NCBI GenBank assembly: GCA_046294915.1 | Contig: JBKBOE010000081.1 | Span: 1-9,944 of the forward strand | Source of the DNA: UBA2336 sp046294915 | GTDB lineage: Bacteria; Bacteroidota; Bacteroidia; Cytophagales; Cyclobacteriaceae | Length of the DNA stretch: 9,944 nt | Direction: 5' to 3' | Shown: positions 1 through 7,800 of the stretch, in pieces | How positions within the stretch are numbered: the first letter of the stretch is position 1 | Layout: every line of letters starts with the position of its first letter | Program-made: the position numbers and the translations under genes | The notes under the pieces: model-generated | Seen by the model: the letters and a program-made list of their open reading frames with translations, nothing else | Told to the model about the DNA's origin: nothing | The model's database searches: none

Positions 1-484
1 GGCCGCCCGTGGTACCAATGGATTTGCCTACTGAAAAAATCCGCGGTCCTACGACCAAACCCTGGTTAATCGCATTCCGCAACGAAGTGTTCACTCCGCT
101 GCCGCCCAAATCACGAACGGTAGTGAAACCAGCCATCAATGTTTTTTTTGCATAGACAGTAGCGCGAAAGGCTACATCGGCTTTGTTTGATGTAAACCGT
201 TGCAAGGCCTGGTCTTTATTGGTCTCGCCTTCAAGGTGTACATGCAGGTCGATGAGCCCTGGCATCACGGTCTTTTTACTCAGGTCAATCAGCTTATCGG
301 AGGGACCGGGTCTTGTAAAACCTTTTTCAACTTTGGTGATAACATTCTTCTCTACAATCACGGTCATTTGCACCTGTACATCATTTGACCTGCCGTCAAT
401 AAGGTTACCGCAATGAATGAGGGTGCGCTGGGCGTACAGCACCGTGCCGGCACTAAAAAAAGTAATGAGTAAAAACTTCTTCAT
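1..484 (-). CDS. Secreted metal-dependent amidohydrolase, N-terminal part (cut by window edge)
   Basis: The first 161 residues are visible; the rest lies beyond base 1. A signal peptide (MKKFLLITFFSAGTVLYAQ, probable cleavage A18/Q19) points to export to the periplasm or beyond. The urease-type beta-sandwich start follows (IHCGNLIDG, 23-31). Then comes the metal-binding strand VMPGLIDLHVHL with the HxH pair at H81 and H83, and LMAGFTTVRDLGG (116-128). This order is characteristic of the COG1228 imidazolonepropionase / Xaa-Pro dipeptidase-like amidohydrolases, which hydrolyse amide or peptide-like bonds using a TIM-barrel metal site. The visible part ends in SIGTTGG, where family members usually continue into TGGHGD. 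The gene starts 9 bases after the stop of the TerB-like gene on the same strand, so the two are probably co-transcribed. The ATG at 484 is fixed by the signal peptide. The substrate cannot be told from this part. The family call is firm and the exact activity is not. Confidence 0.9.
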   Translation of the reverse strand, partial: MKKFLLITFFSAGTVLYAQRTLIHCGNLIDGRSNDVQVQMTVIVEKNVITKVEKGFTRPGPSDKLIDLSKKTVMPGLIDLHVHLEGETNKDQALQRFTSNKADVAFRATVYAKKTLMAGFTTVRDLGGSGVNTSLRNAINQGLVVGPRIFSVGKSIGTTGG

Positions 485-493
485 AGGTTAAGG

Positions 494-886
494 TTATTTC
501 GATAAATATTTTTCGGTTAAATCGCGTAAAGCTTTCTTTTCATGTTCTTCCATGGTCTCACGCACATGCAGCATCATGTCAAACATCACGGTTTGTTCAT
601 AACCCAGCTTGGCAGCTACCTGCGAACAATACCGGATTTCTTCCTGATAAAGCCGTTCATCAATTTTCATTAACTGAACCAGGCTCAGCAGGTACGAAAA
701 CTTTTGCTCGGCCGAAAGGTTACTCAGTTCAATATTTTCATGGCTTCTCTCCAGCAGTTGCACCACATCCTTCAGGGGTACCCCGTTGGCCAGTCCGATG
801 TTAGTAATGTATTTTTTTTCGCGCTCGGCTACCTCGCCATCAATGCGGGCCAGGTTTACAAGCAGTTTGAGTTGCGGTAATGCCAT
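494..886 (-). CDS. TerB-like (tellurite resistance B family) cytosolic protein
   Basis: This is an all-helical protein of 130 residues from the preferred start (MALPQLKLL). It shows the two half-repeats typical of TerB-like domains: LARIDGEVAERE near residues 12-23 and LMKIDERLYQEE near 72-83, each an aliphatic stretch, an ID-acidic turn and a following glutamate. In TerB these acidic turns can bind divalent metal. There is no signal peptide or membrane segment in this form, so it is probably cytosolic. The reading frame stays open up to an ATG at 964, but the extra 26 residues are hydrophobic and unlike the family. That longer form would also leave only 23 bases to the divergent acpH start, so I chose 886. 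Family members occur singly in many genomes without tellurite resistance; the function is unknown. Its stop lies 9 bases before the amidohydrolase start, suggesting an operon. Confidence 0.75.
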   Translation of the reverse strand: MALPQLKLLVNLARIDGEVAEREKKYITNIGLANGVPLKDVVQLLERSHENIELSNLSAEQKFSYLLSLVQLMKIDERLYQEEIRYCSQVAAKLGYEQTVMFDMMLHVRETMEEHEKKALRDLTEKYLSK

Positions 887-987
887 GCTTAACAGGTTTT
901 GAGCTTGGAAGATGGGGAATTGTAGGGCTATAATCAATACCTTTTGTAAAGTATGGACTATCACCTTCGGCCTGTTAACTTAAAGCC

Positions 988-1578
988 ATGAATTTTCTGG
1001 CCCATCTTTATTTGTCCGGCAACAACCCCAAAGTAATGGTAGGTAATTTTATCGGTGATTTTGTAAAGGGCAGAAACCTGACAGAGCAATTTGAGCCGGA
1101 AATTGCCAAAGGCATTGAACTGCACCGGGAGATCGATGCATTTACCGACAGCCATCAGCAGGTTGCCCTTAGCAAAAACCGCCTCCGCCCGAAGTACCGC
1201 CATTATGCAGGCGTTATTGTGGATATTTTTTACGACCACTTCCTGGCTCGTCAGTGGGATGAATATCACAGCGACTTTCTGCCCGACTATGCCGAACAGG
1301 TTTACCGGCTGATGGAACAGTATGAGCCCATACTGCCACGCCAGGTAAAGTTTATGATGCCCTACATGACCAAAGGCAACTGGCTGGTAAACTATGCCCG
1401 GATTGAGGGCATCCACCGTGCACTCAGCGGCATGGCCAGGAGAACACCTTACGAATCGCGCATGGATGAAGCTATTGACGACCTGCGCCAATCGTACGCA
1501 GAATTTAATAGTGAGTTCAGACAGTTTTTTCCGGAGCTTACGGCCTTCAGCAAAGCGTGGCTCGATGCCAGCCGGTAG
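988..1578 (+). CDS. acpH: Acyl carrier protein phosphodiesterase-like protein
   Basis: The product has 196 residues, close to the 193 of Escherichia coli AcpH. That enzyme removes the 4'-phosphopantetheine group from holo-ACP to give apo-ACP. The family hallmarks are present in order: MNFLAHLYLSG at the N terminus, GNFIGDFVKG (19-28, with D24), GIELHREIDAFTDSH (42-56), HYAGVIVDIFYDHFLA (72-87) and NWLVNYARIEGI (131-142). The conserved His and Asp residues fit the divergent HD-like metal site proposed for the family. There is no signal or membrane segment, so it should act in the cytosol near fatty-acid synthesis. The ATG at 988 begins exactly where family members begin. The gene stands alone, divergent from the TerB-like gene and tail-to-tail with the propeller gene with a two-base gap. 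Family membership is clear; activity in this phylum is assumed from homology. Confidence 0.88.
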   Translation: MNFLAHLYLSGNNPKVMVGNFIGDFVKGRNLTEQFEPEIAKGIELHREIDAFTDSHQQVALSKNRLRPKYRHYAGVIVDIFYDHFLARQWDEYHSDFLPDYAEQVYRLMEQYEPILPRQVKFMMPYMTKGNWLVNYARIEGIHRALSGMARRTPYESRMDEAIDDLRQSYAEFNSEFRQFFPELTAFSKAWLDASR

Positions 1579-1580
1579 TT

Positions 1581-4418
1581 CTATTTTATTTCAACACTCA
1601 CCTCGCTGGATTCGCTGCCGTTTACAAACTTGATTTTGTATTTTCCTTTACCGGCATATCGCAGTACCGTGTCGGCTGCAGGAGCGGGTTTAACGCCTTT
1701 TCCCTTCGGGGCAGATACAGCCGGAGGTAAAACTTTAACATCCCAGCTAACGGTATGAAAGCCGGCAGCACCGGTAGCATTGAATTTGCGCACCACTGCA
1801 TTTTTTTCATCATAAACTTCAATTCCAATTTCTCCAACAGGCTTGCCTACATAATAGAGGAAATTTACGTTAGGCTCATTGGCATCAGCCCATGGGTAGG
1901 GCTTCTCGCCCCAGCGTTCATTAAACCGGATACTCTCTGTTCCGGCAAAGGCCAAAATACCTTTGTTAATTCCACCGTTTTTCAAAGCCTGCAGCGGCTT
2001 TACATTAGCTACAAAAACACTTCGGCCGTGTGTGCCTACCACTACCTCATTGTCGCGTGGATGCACCAGCATATCGTATGAGGCCACATTGAGCATGCCG
2101 TTAAAAAAATGCCAGGTTACACCTTTGTCCAGCGAAACGTACGTTCCATTATCCAGACCGCAATAAAGCAGGTCAGGATTTACCGGATCCTGAATGATAA
2201 CATTAGCCACCGATTCGGGCAGATTTCCTTTTATGCTCGTCCATGTTTTACCATAATCGGTACTCATAAACAGATACGTTCTGAAATCATCATCGCGGTA
2301 GCCGTTCAGCGAAACAAAAACCGTTGCCTCCTGATGGGGCGAAGGCGATACACTGCTTACCCACTTATTAGCTGGCAAACCGGCCGAAATAGTTTCCCAG
2401 CTTCCGCCACTGTTCCGGCTAACCCACAGGTTACCATCATCGGTGCCGGCATAGAGCAATCCGAATTTAAGGGGCGATTCAGTAAAGGCGCTGATGGTTG
2501 AAAACGGCACATCGCCCTGAGGTTTGTTCTTTGTCAAATCATTGCTGATGGATTCCCAGGTTTCGCCCTTGTTTAAACTGCGAAATACTTTTTGCGCAGC
2601 CATATACACGATGTCGGGATTATGCCGGCTCAGAATGAGCGGTGTGCGCCAGTTCCAGCGGTAAGCGGGTTCACCGATGTCGTTACGGGGTGTGATGCGC
2701 ACCGGTTGCTTACCCTGCTCAGCCCGGAAATAATTTCCGAATTGAAAGCCCCAATATACCAGGCGACTGTTTCGCGGATCGGGTGCCACATACATACCAT
2801 CGCCACCACCTACATACTCCCAGTGTTTCGATACGTTGGGCTCTGATTTTGATGAACCCTTAAGCACGCCATTATCCTGCAGCCCGCCATACACGTTGTA
2901 CGGTGTTTCCATATCTACATTTACGGTATAAAACTGTCCCACCGGCATATTGTTGATGTGCTTCCAGTAAGCACCCTCATCGTAACTTACATACAGGCCG
3001 CCATCGTTACCCAGCAACATGTGCCGGCCATCGTTGGGATTTATCCACAGCGCATGATGATCCACATGGATGTCCATCTCACCACGCAGGGTATCGAGCC
3101 GGTGCCAGGTAACGCCACCGTCATTGGACTTGAGCATGGGCACGCCATAGATGTAAATCTTGTCGGCATCAGACGGATCAACCCGCATCTCGGCAAAGTA
3201 ATAGCCGTAGGTAAAGAATACCCCGTCCAGGTCATAGCTGTTCATCTTCTTCCAGGTTGCCCCGAAGTCATCGGAGCGATAAACTTCAGCACCAATAATT
3301 TTGGCATTAAACAGGTTGGCGTTGGCATCGCCACCGAGGTAATCGTAAATGGCTTGCGGCAGGTATTTACCATCGCGCACCTCCTGTTTTATCTTCTTCG
3401 CATCGTACTTCTGCGGGAACCGGCTTTCGCGAAGAAACTCATCCAGTTTTTTATCGTCCAGTTTCAGCAAATCATCTTTCGACATGGATTTGAAATCGGC
3501 AGGTTTAAGTTTACCGTCAGCTTTTGGTTTTTCGGCTTGCGGAATTTCGCCCTGGTTATCGAGGATGGCATAAACAATATTGGGTTTGCTGATGCACACA
3601 TCAAGCCCGATGCGGCCCACCTGTTTGCCTTGCGGAAAACCGGCTGCTGATTTTACCCAGGTTTCTCCGCCATCATCAGAACGATAAACAGACGAACCCG
3701 AACCGGATTCTTTAAAGTTCCATGCCTTGCGATCCTTCTCCCACGCTGCCGCCAGCAGTTGATTGGGATTTTGCGGATTCACCACCAGGTCAATAATGCC
3801 GGTGCTGTCGTTTACAAACAACGTCTTCTTCCAGGTTTTTCCGCCATCGGTGGTTTTGTACACACCCCGGTTAGGGCTGTTGGTGTACAGCGGGCCTACG
3901 GCTGCCACCCACACTATATTATTATCAGCAGGGTGAATCAATACACGGCCGATGTGGTGTGTGCCGGCCAACCCCAGGTGTTGCCAGGATTTGCCGCCAT
4001 CGGTGGTTTTATACAGGCCGCTGCCGGCATAGGTAGAGCGGCTGCTGTTTTTTTCACCCGTACCTACATAAATGACTTTAGTATCGGACTGAGAAAGGGC
4101 AAAATCGCCAATACCCAACGCATCGTTGTTATCAAAAACCGGTTCAAAGGTGATGCCGTTGTTTACGGTTTTAAAAATTCCCCCGGAACCGTAGGCCAGG
4201 TAGTACTCGTGGGTATTTTTCAGGTTCACCTCAATATCCACAATACGACCGCCCTGAACCGTAGGGCCGATATTACGGACAGGATATTCCTTTAGTATCG
4301 ATTGATCAGCGAGTGTCTTTCGCTTTTGCATCGAAGCAGCCCATTCAGCTTCTGTGGTGGGTTGAGCCGCCAGGGTAATTGTGAAGAAGATGAAGATAAC
4401 GGGTAACAGATTTTTCAT
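1581..4418 (-). CDS. Secreted VPS10/BNR (sortilin-like) multi-Asp-box beta-propeller protein
   Basis: This 945-residue protein carries a signal peptide (MKNLLPVIFIFFTITLAAQ, cleavage near A18), so it is exported. I count about eleven Asp-box motifs (S/T-x-D-x-G-x-T-W type), starting near residues 84, 138, 189, 247, 382, 431, 478, 614, 667, 719 and 762. Several are about 45-58 apart, as expected for propeller blades; two wider gaps fall at 247-382 and 485-614. The wording of the blades (SGGIFKT, YVGTGE, GLYKTTDGGKSW, GNDGGLYVSYDEG, GGLQDNG) matches the large bacterial proteins annotated as VPS10-domain or BNR-repeat glycosyl hydrolase. Residues about 820-945 form a beta-rich tail resembling a FlgD-like Ig fold (GFHTVSWDV, then GKGKYKIKF). 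I see no type IX secretion C-terminal signal. Residues 291-372 are a lysine/aspartate-rich, probably helical insert. Related folds include GH74 and sialidases, but no catalytic set is assignable, so hydrolase activity is unproven. It ends two bases from acpH and diverges from the kinase operon. Confidence 0.85.
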   Translation of the reverse strand: MKNLLPVIFIFFTITLAAQPTTEAEWAASMQKRKTLADQSILKEYPVRNIGPTVQGGRIVDIEVNLKNTHEYYLAYGSGGIFKTVNNGITFEPVFDNNDALGIGDFALSQSDTKVIYVGTGEKNSSRSTYAGSGLYKTTDGGKSWQHLGLAGTHHIGRVLIHPADNNIVWVAAVGPLYTNSPNRGVYKTTDGGKTWKKTLFVNDSTGIIDLVVNPQNPNQLLAAAWEKDRKAWNFKESGSGSSVYRSDDGGETWVKSAAGFPQGKQVGRIGLDVCISKPNIVYAILDNQGEIPQAEKPKADGKLKPADFKSMSKDDLLKLDDKKLDEFLRESRFPQKYDAKKIKQEVRDGKYLPQAIYDYLGGDANANLFNAKIIGAEVYRSDDFGATWKKMNSYDLDGVFFTYGYYFAEMRVDPSDADKIYIYGVPMLKSNDGGVTWHRLDTLRGEMDIHVDHHALWINPNDGRHMLLGNDGGLYVSYDEGAYWKHINNMPVGQFYTVNVDMETPYNVYGGLQDNGVLKGSSKSEPNVSKHWEYVGGGDGMYVAPDPRNSRLVYWGFQFGNYFRAEQGKQPVRITPRNDIGEPAYRWNWRTPLILSRHNPDIVYMAAQKVFRSLNKGETWESISNDLTKNKPQGDVPFSTISAFTESPLKFGLLYAGTDDGNLWVSRNSGGSWETISAGLPANKWVSSVSPSPHQEATVFVSLNGYRDDDFRTYLFMSTDYGKTWTSIKGNLPESVANVIIQDPVNPDLLYCGLDNGTYVSLDKGVTWHFFNGMLNVASYDMLVHPRDNEVVVGTHGRSVFVANVKPLQALKNGGINKGILAFAGTESIRFNERWGEKPYPWADANEPNVNFLYYVGKPVGEIGIEVYDEKNAVVRKFNATGAAGFHTVSWDVKVLPPAVSAPKGKGVKPAPAADTVLRYAGKGKYKIKFVNGSESSEVSVEIK

Positions 4419-4467
4419 ATCCGCTAAGTTTTAAGTACCGAAAATAGAGAATTAATGAAATGCCCTC

Positions 4468-4881
4468 ATGCACAAGCCTGAACATATTATTTTAGCGGTT
4501 CAATTAAACGATATGCACAACGATCCGGAGTTAAGCGGGAAGTATCTGGGCACCATTTCGGGCGACTTTGTAAAAGTTGCCGATTCGGTGAAAGAAGCCT
4601 CGTACCAGATTCGCACGCGGGGCTTTTCCGATTTCCCGATTTTTCCGATTTGCAAAGAAGACCAACCCATCGGCCAGATACTGATTGACAAAGACCTGGC
4701 CCATACGGTTTGGAACTACTACGCCTCCTTCCTCGATGAATTTGTTCAGCGCGGACTGGTGGATGAGGCCAAAGTGGAGGATTTTAAAAGGGCGTATAAA
4801 GACCCTGATGAATTTTGCTGCCTGTTTGTAGTAGATAGGGAGTTTACCAATTTTGTGTTCATCCCCTACCCCGTGGATTAA
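4468..4881 (+). CDS. Uncharacterised 137-residue soluble protein, first gene of the sensor-kinase operon
   Basis: I do not recognise a named family. The protein is acidic, with no signal peptide, transmembrane helix or repeat, so it is probably cytosolic. It seems to have an N-terminal beta/alpha part (HIILAVQLNDMHND, then LGTISGDFVKVADSV) and a central Phe/Pro-rich stretch (GFSDFPIFPICKEDQPIG, residues about 52-69). An amphipathic helix rich in aromatic residues follows (AHTVWNYYASFLDEFVQRGL, 78-97), and the C terminus is beta-rich (CCLFVVDREFTNFVFIPYPVD). Three cysteines (C62, C117, C118) are present. The frame is real: codon use matches the neighbours, and its stop shares one base with the start of the histidine kinase gene (TAATG), implying translational coupling. 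The ATG at 4468 follows an A/T-rich leader; two upstream ATGs are out of frame. A partner or accessory role for the kinase is inference from coupling only. Confidence 0.8.
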   Translation: MHKPEHIILAVQLNDMHNDPELSGKYLGTISGDFVKVADSVKEASYQIRTRGFSDFPIFPICKEDQPIGQILIDKDLAHTVWNYYASFLDEFVQRGLVDEAKVEDFKRAYKDPDEFCCLFVVDREFTNFVFIPYPVD

Positions 4882-7800
4882 TGAAAAGCGCCTGGGCCAT
4901 TCCGTTACTTCTTATCCGCAGCCTGCTTGCCGTTGCTCAATTTCCGGATAAACCCATCGCCTTTGAACAGGTTATCCCACCGGGAATCATCCGCTCGGCC
5001 GAAATTGCCGATGTAATACAAGACCGGGAAGGGCTCATCTGGATTGCGGCTAACGGATTATTTTCTTTCGATGGCCACTCGTTTACCCGGTATACCACCC
5101 TGGCCGATTCCGGATCGATTGCTAACCAGGAAATCACCTGTTTACTTTATGACTCCCTTCGCAACCGCATACTGTTAGGTACCCGTAACCACGGTGTTGT
5201 AACGTATGATTACAACACCAACGAACTCAAGCGAATCCCCTCACAAGCAGGTGTACCCATTATCAATCAACTTGCCGTAACTCCGGATGGCACCGTTTGG
5301 ATTGCCTCCTTCAACAGTGGCCTTTTTCAACTGGAGTACGACACACTGAAGCAGACCATAATTACCGGATACAAAAGCATCCGTACCTCCTGCCTGCTCT
5401 CCTTTCAGAATCGGTTATACATTGGCGATCATCGGAAAATTTTTGTGGTGGAGAATAACCGCGTTACTGACTCACTTACGCTCCAATGGAATAATGTTGA
5501 TTTTACTGCCCACGGAAGAGTTACCGCACTATACGCTGATGCCGGTACACTTTACATCGGCACTGAAAAGGTAGGCATGCTGATGTATGACTTATATACC
5601 CGGCAATTCATCAAACATTTTAGTGCCAACACAGCACCTTTCTTTAACCGGATTAACCGGATACGAACCGACCAACATGGTGTGGTATGGATTTTAACCA
5701 AGGCAGGTGGAATTGTACTTTATGAACCGGTAACCGGTAAAACCACGCATCTCACCAAAGATCCGTTACAGACGAATGCATTAAGCAGCGACAATTGCAG
5801 TGCACTGATTGAAGATAAAACCGGCATCATCTGGGTTGCTGCTACCGGTGCATTGAATAAATACGACCGCATGAAAATTCAGTTTGAACACATTACCCAT
5901 GACCCCAACAACACCAATTCGCTGTCTGACCGGATGGTCCGCTGCTTATTTGAAGAAGATGACGGCACATTACTTATCGGTACTGATGGCGGATACCTGA
6001 ATTTTCTCAACCGGAAACAAGGTACGGTAGAGCGCGTTAAAATCACGTTACCAGGTTTTACCAAAAACTTAATGCCTGCCTGGTTGCAACCCCTTTCAAA
6101 AGAAAAAATGCTGATCGGCACTTCTGCCGGAATGGTAACTATGGACCGGAAGAAAAAAACATTCAGCCGGTTTTCAATCAGTAAAGAGCTTGAGCAAACC
6201 CTGGTTCGCCAAATCCTAAAAAAAGAAAACTACCTGTACATTCTTGCCGGAGGTTCATTTCGCATTTACGATTTAGCCACCGGACGTGAACGGGTTTTTA
6301 AAAATTTCAACGACCAGAGCGAAAACCGGCCGGTGTTTGGTGCAACCGCTTTGTACATCGACTCGTACCAGCGCATATGGCTTGGTGTTCAGGGAGGGGT
6401 TTCACTTTTCAATCCGGACTCTACGTTTACTTTTTTTCCGATTGAACGACAACAGACCCGTCAGGATGATACTTACTTTATGGTATTGGGATTTGAGGAA
6501 TTTAATGGACACTTGTGGATTAGTTTGTTTAACAACGGGGTGTGGAGGCTTCCCCTGACAACACAAAATCAGGCAACACAGAGAATCCAGCGCGTTAACA
6601 TACCTTACCTTAACAACAATACAGTGTATTGCACCTTACCCGACAAGAAAGGGCTTCTCTGGATGAGTACCAACCAGGGTATTGTACAGTATAATCCTGC
6701 AACCTCCGAAGTTCGCACTTTTTCACCGGAAGAAGGTGTTCAGGGTTTGGAATTTAACAGGCTGGCATTTCTAAAAACCCATGATGATGCTATTGTATTG
6801 GGTGGTATTAACGGTATCAATATTTTTAAAGCTGAGGATATCAAACTCCGTGACGTGTTGCCCGCTCCTTTATTACTTAGCGTTACCAACTACACCTATG
6901 CACCCACCAACTTTTACATGAATCTGCGGCAACGGAATTCGGTTGAACTTAACCGTACTAATAAATCGGTAATCTTTCATTACGTCATACCGGATTACAG
7001 CAATCCGCGAAACTATACTGTAGAATACCGGTTAGACGGATACGATCCGGTTTGGATACAAACAACCTCTTCGGAGGCTATATATCCTAATCTTAGCGAA
7101 GGAAATTATACCTTCAGGCTACGTGTACAAAATAACAACCAATATATCGAAGCCACCCCATTACAATTTATCATCAAACCGCCCCTGTGGAAGCAAACCT
7201 GGTTTATAGGCCTGGCAGCCATTCTTTTTGTTGGACTAACCCTGAGTATATTCAGGCTGCAGGTAATAGCCAGCACCCGGAAAAAAGAACGGCTCGAAAA
7301 ATTGCTGCAGGAGCGGACTTCAGAGATTGAGAAATCCAGAGCCGAACTGCAGGCGCTTAACGAAAAGAAGGACCTGATTTTCTCCATTCTGTCACACGAC
7401 CTCCGCTCACCGCTGACTACCTTAAAAGGCTTTTTATCGTTATTAACGAATACCGCATCTCCCCTTTCGCCCGAACAAATTAATCAATATGCAAAAAACA
7501 TTCGCAACTCAGTGAGTAGCGCCCTTGACCTGATTGACAACACCTTGTATTGGTCACTATCGCAAACCGGAAGTATAAACCGCAATACAACCAATTTCTC
7601 TATCCGGAATTTGCTCACGAAGATATACCACCTTTACCAGCCTACCGCTTTGCGTAAGCGAATTGATTTTCAATTTGAAGAAGGAGAAGATATTATCATT
7701 CATGCCGATGAAAACATGGTGTACGTTGCCCTTCGTAATGTGGTTTCTAATGCCATTAAGTTTTCTCCGGAAGGAAAACTTGTAAAAATAGAAGCTCAAA

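Noticed and set aside
183..416. Short plus-strand frames near the left edge
   Set aside because: They lie opposite the amidohydrolase, which has a signal peptide and HxH motif in the minus-strand frame.
920..946. Promoter-like TTG and TACCTTTTG upstream of acpH
   Set aside because: The -7-like box has an extra T and the spacing to the TTG is about 15 bases, shorter than expected for the phylum, so it is not listed as a feature.
494..964. Tellurite resistance cluster
   Set aside because: Only a TerB-like domain is present. No TerC, TerD or TerZ-type genes are nearby, so a ter operon is not supported.
961..1491. Open frame of 176 codons on the minus strand
   Set aside because: It lies antisense inside acpH, whose motifs are unmistakable, and its product has no family-like features.
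1755..2846. Several plus-strand frames of 67-130 codons
   Set aside because: All are antisense to the propeller gene and none shows a recognisable start, signal or domain.
2958..3650. Open frame of 230 codons on the plus strand
   Set aside because: It is a shadow antisense to the propeller gene, with a composition typical of reverse-frame translation and no domain signal.
3759..4295. Open frame of 178 codons on the plus strand with Gly/Ile/Val-rich repeats
   Set aside because: The apparent repeats are the reverse reading of the Asp-box blades of the propeller gene.
4425..4432. TAAGTTTT in the divergent gap as a -7 box for the kinase operon
   Set aside because: It lacks the final G of TAnnTTTG and has no TTTG at the expected upstream distance.
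4455..4496. Two short upstream frames (ATG at 4455 and 4460) before the 137-residue protein gene
   Set aside because: They are 8 and 11 codons, out of frame, and look like chance ATGs in an A/T-rich leader; nothing suggests a regulatory leader peptide.
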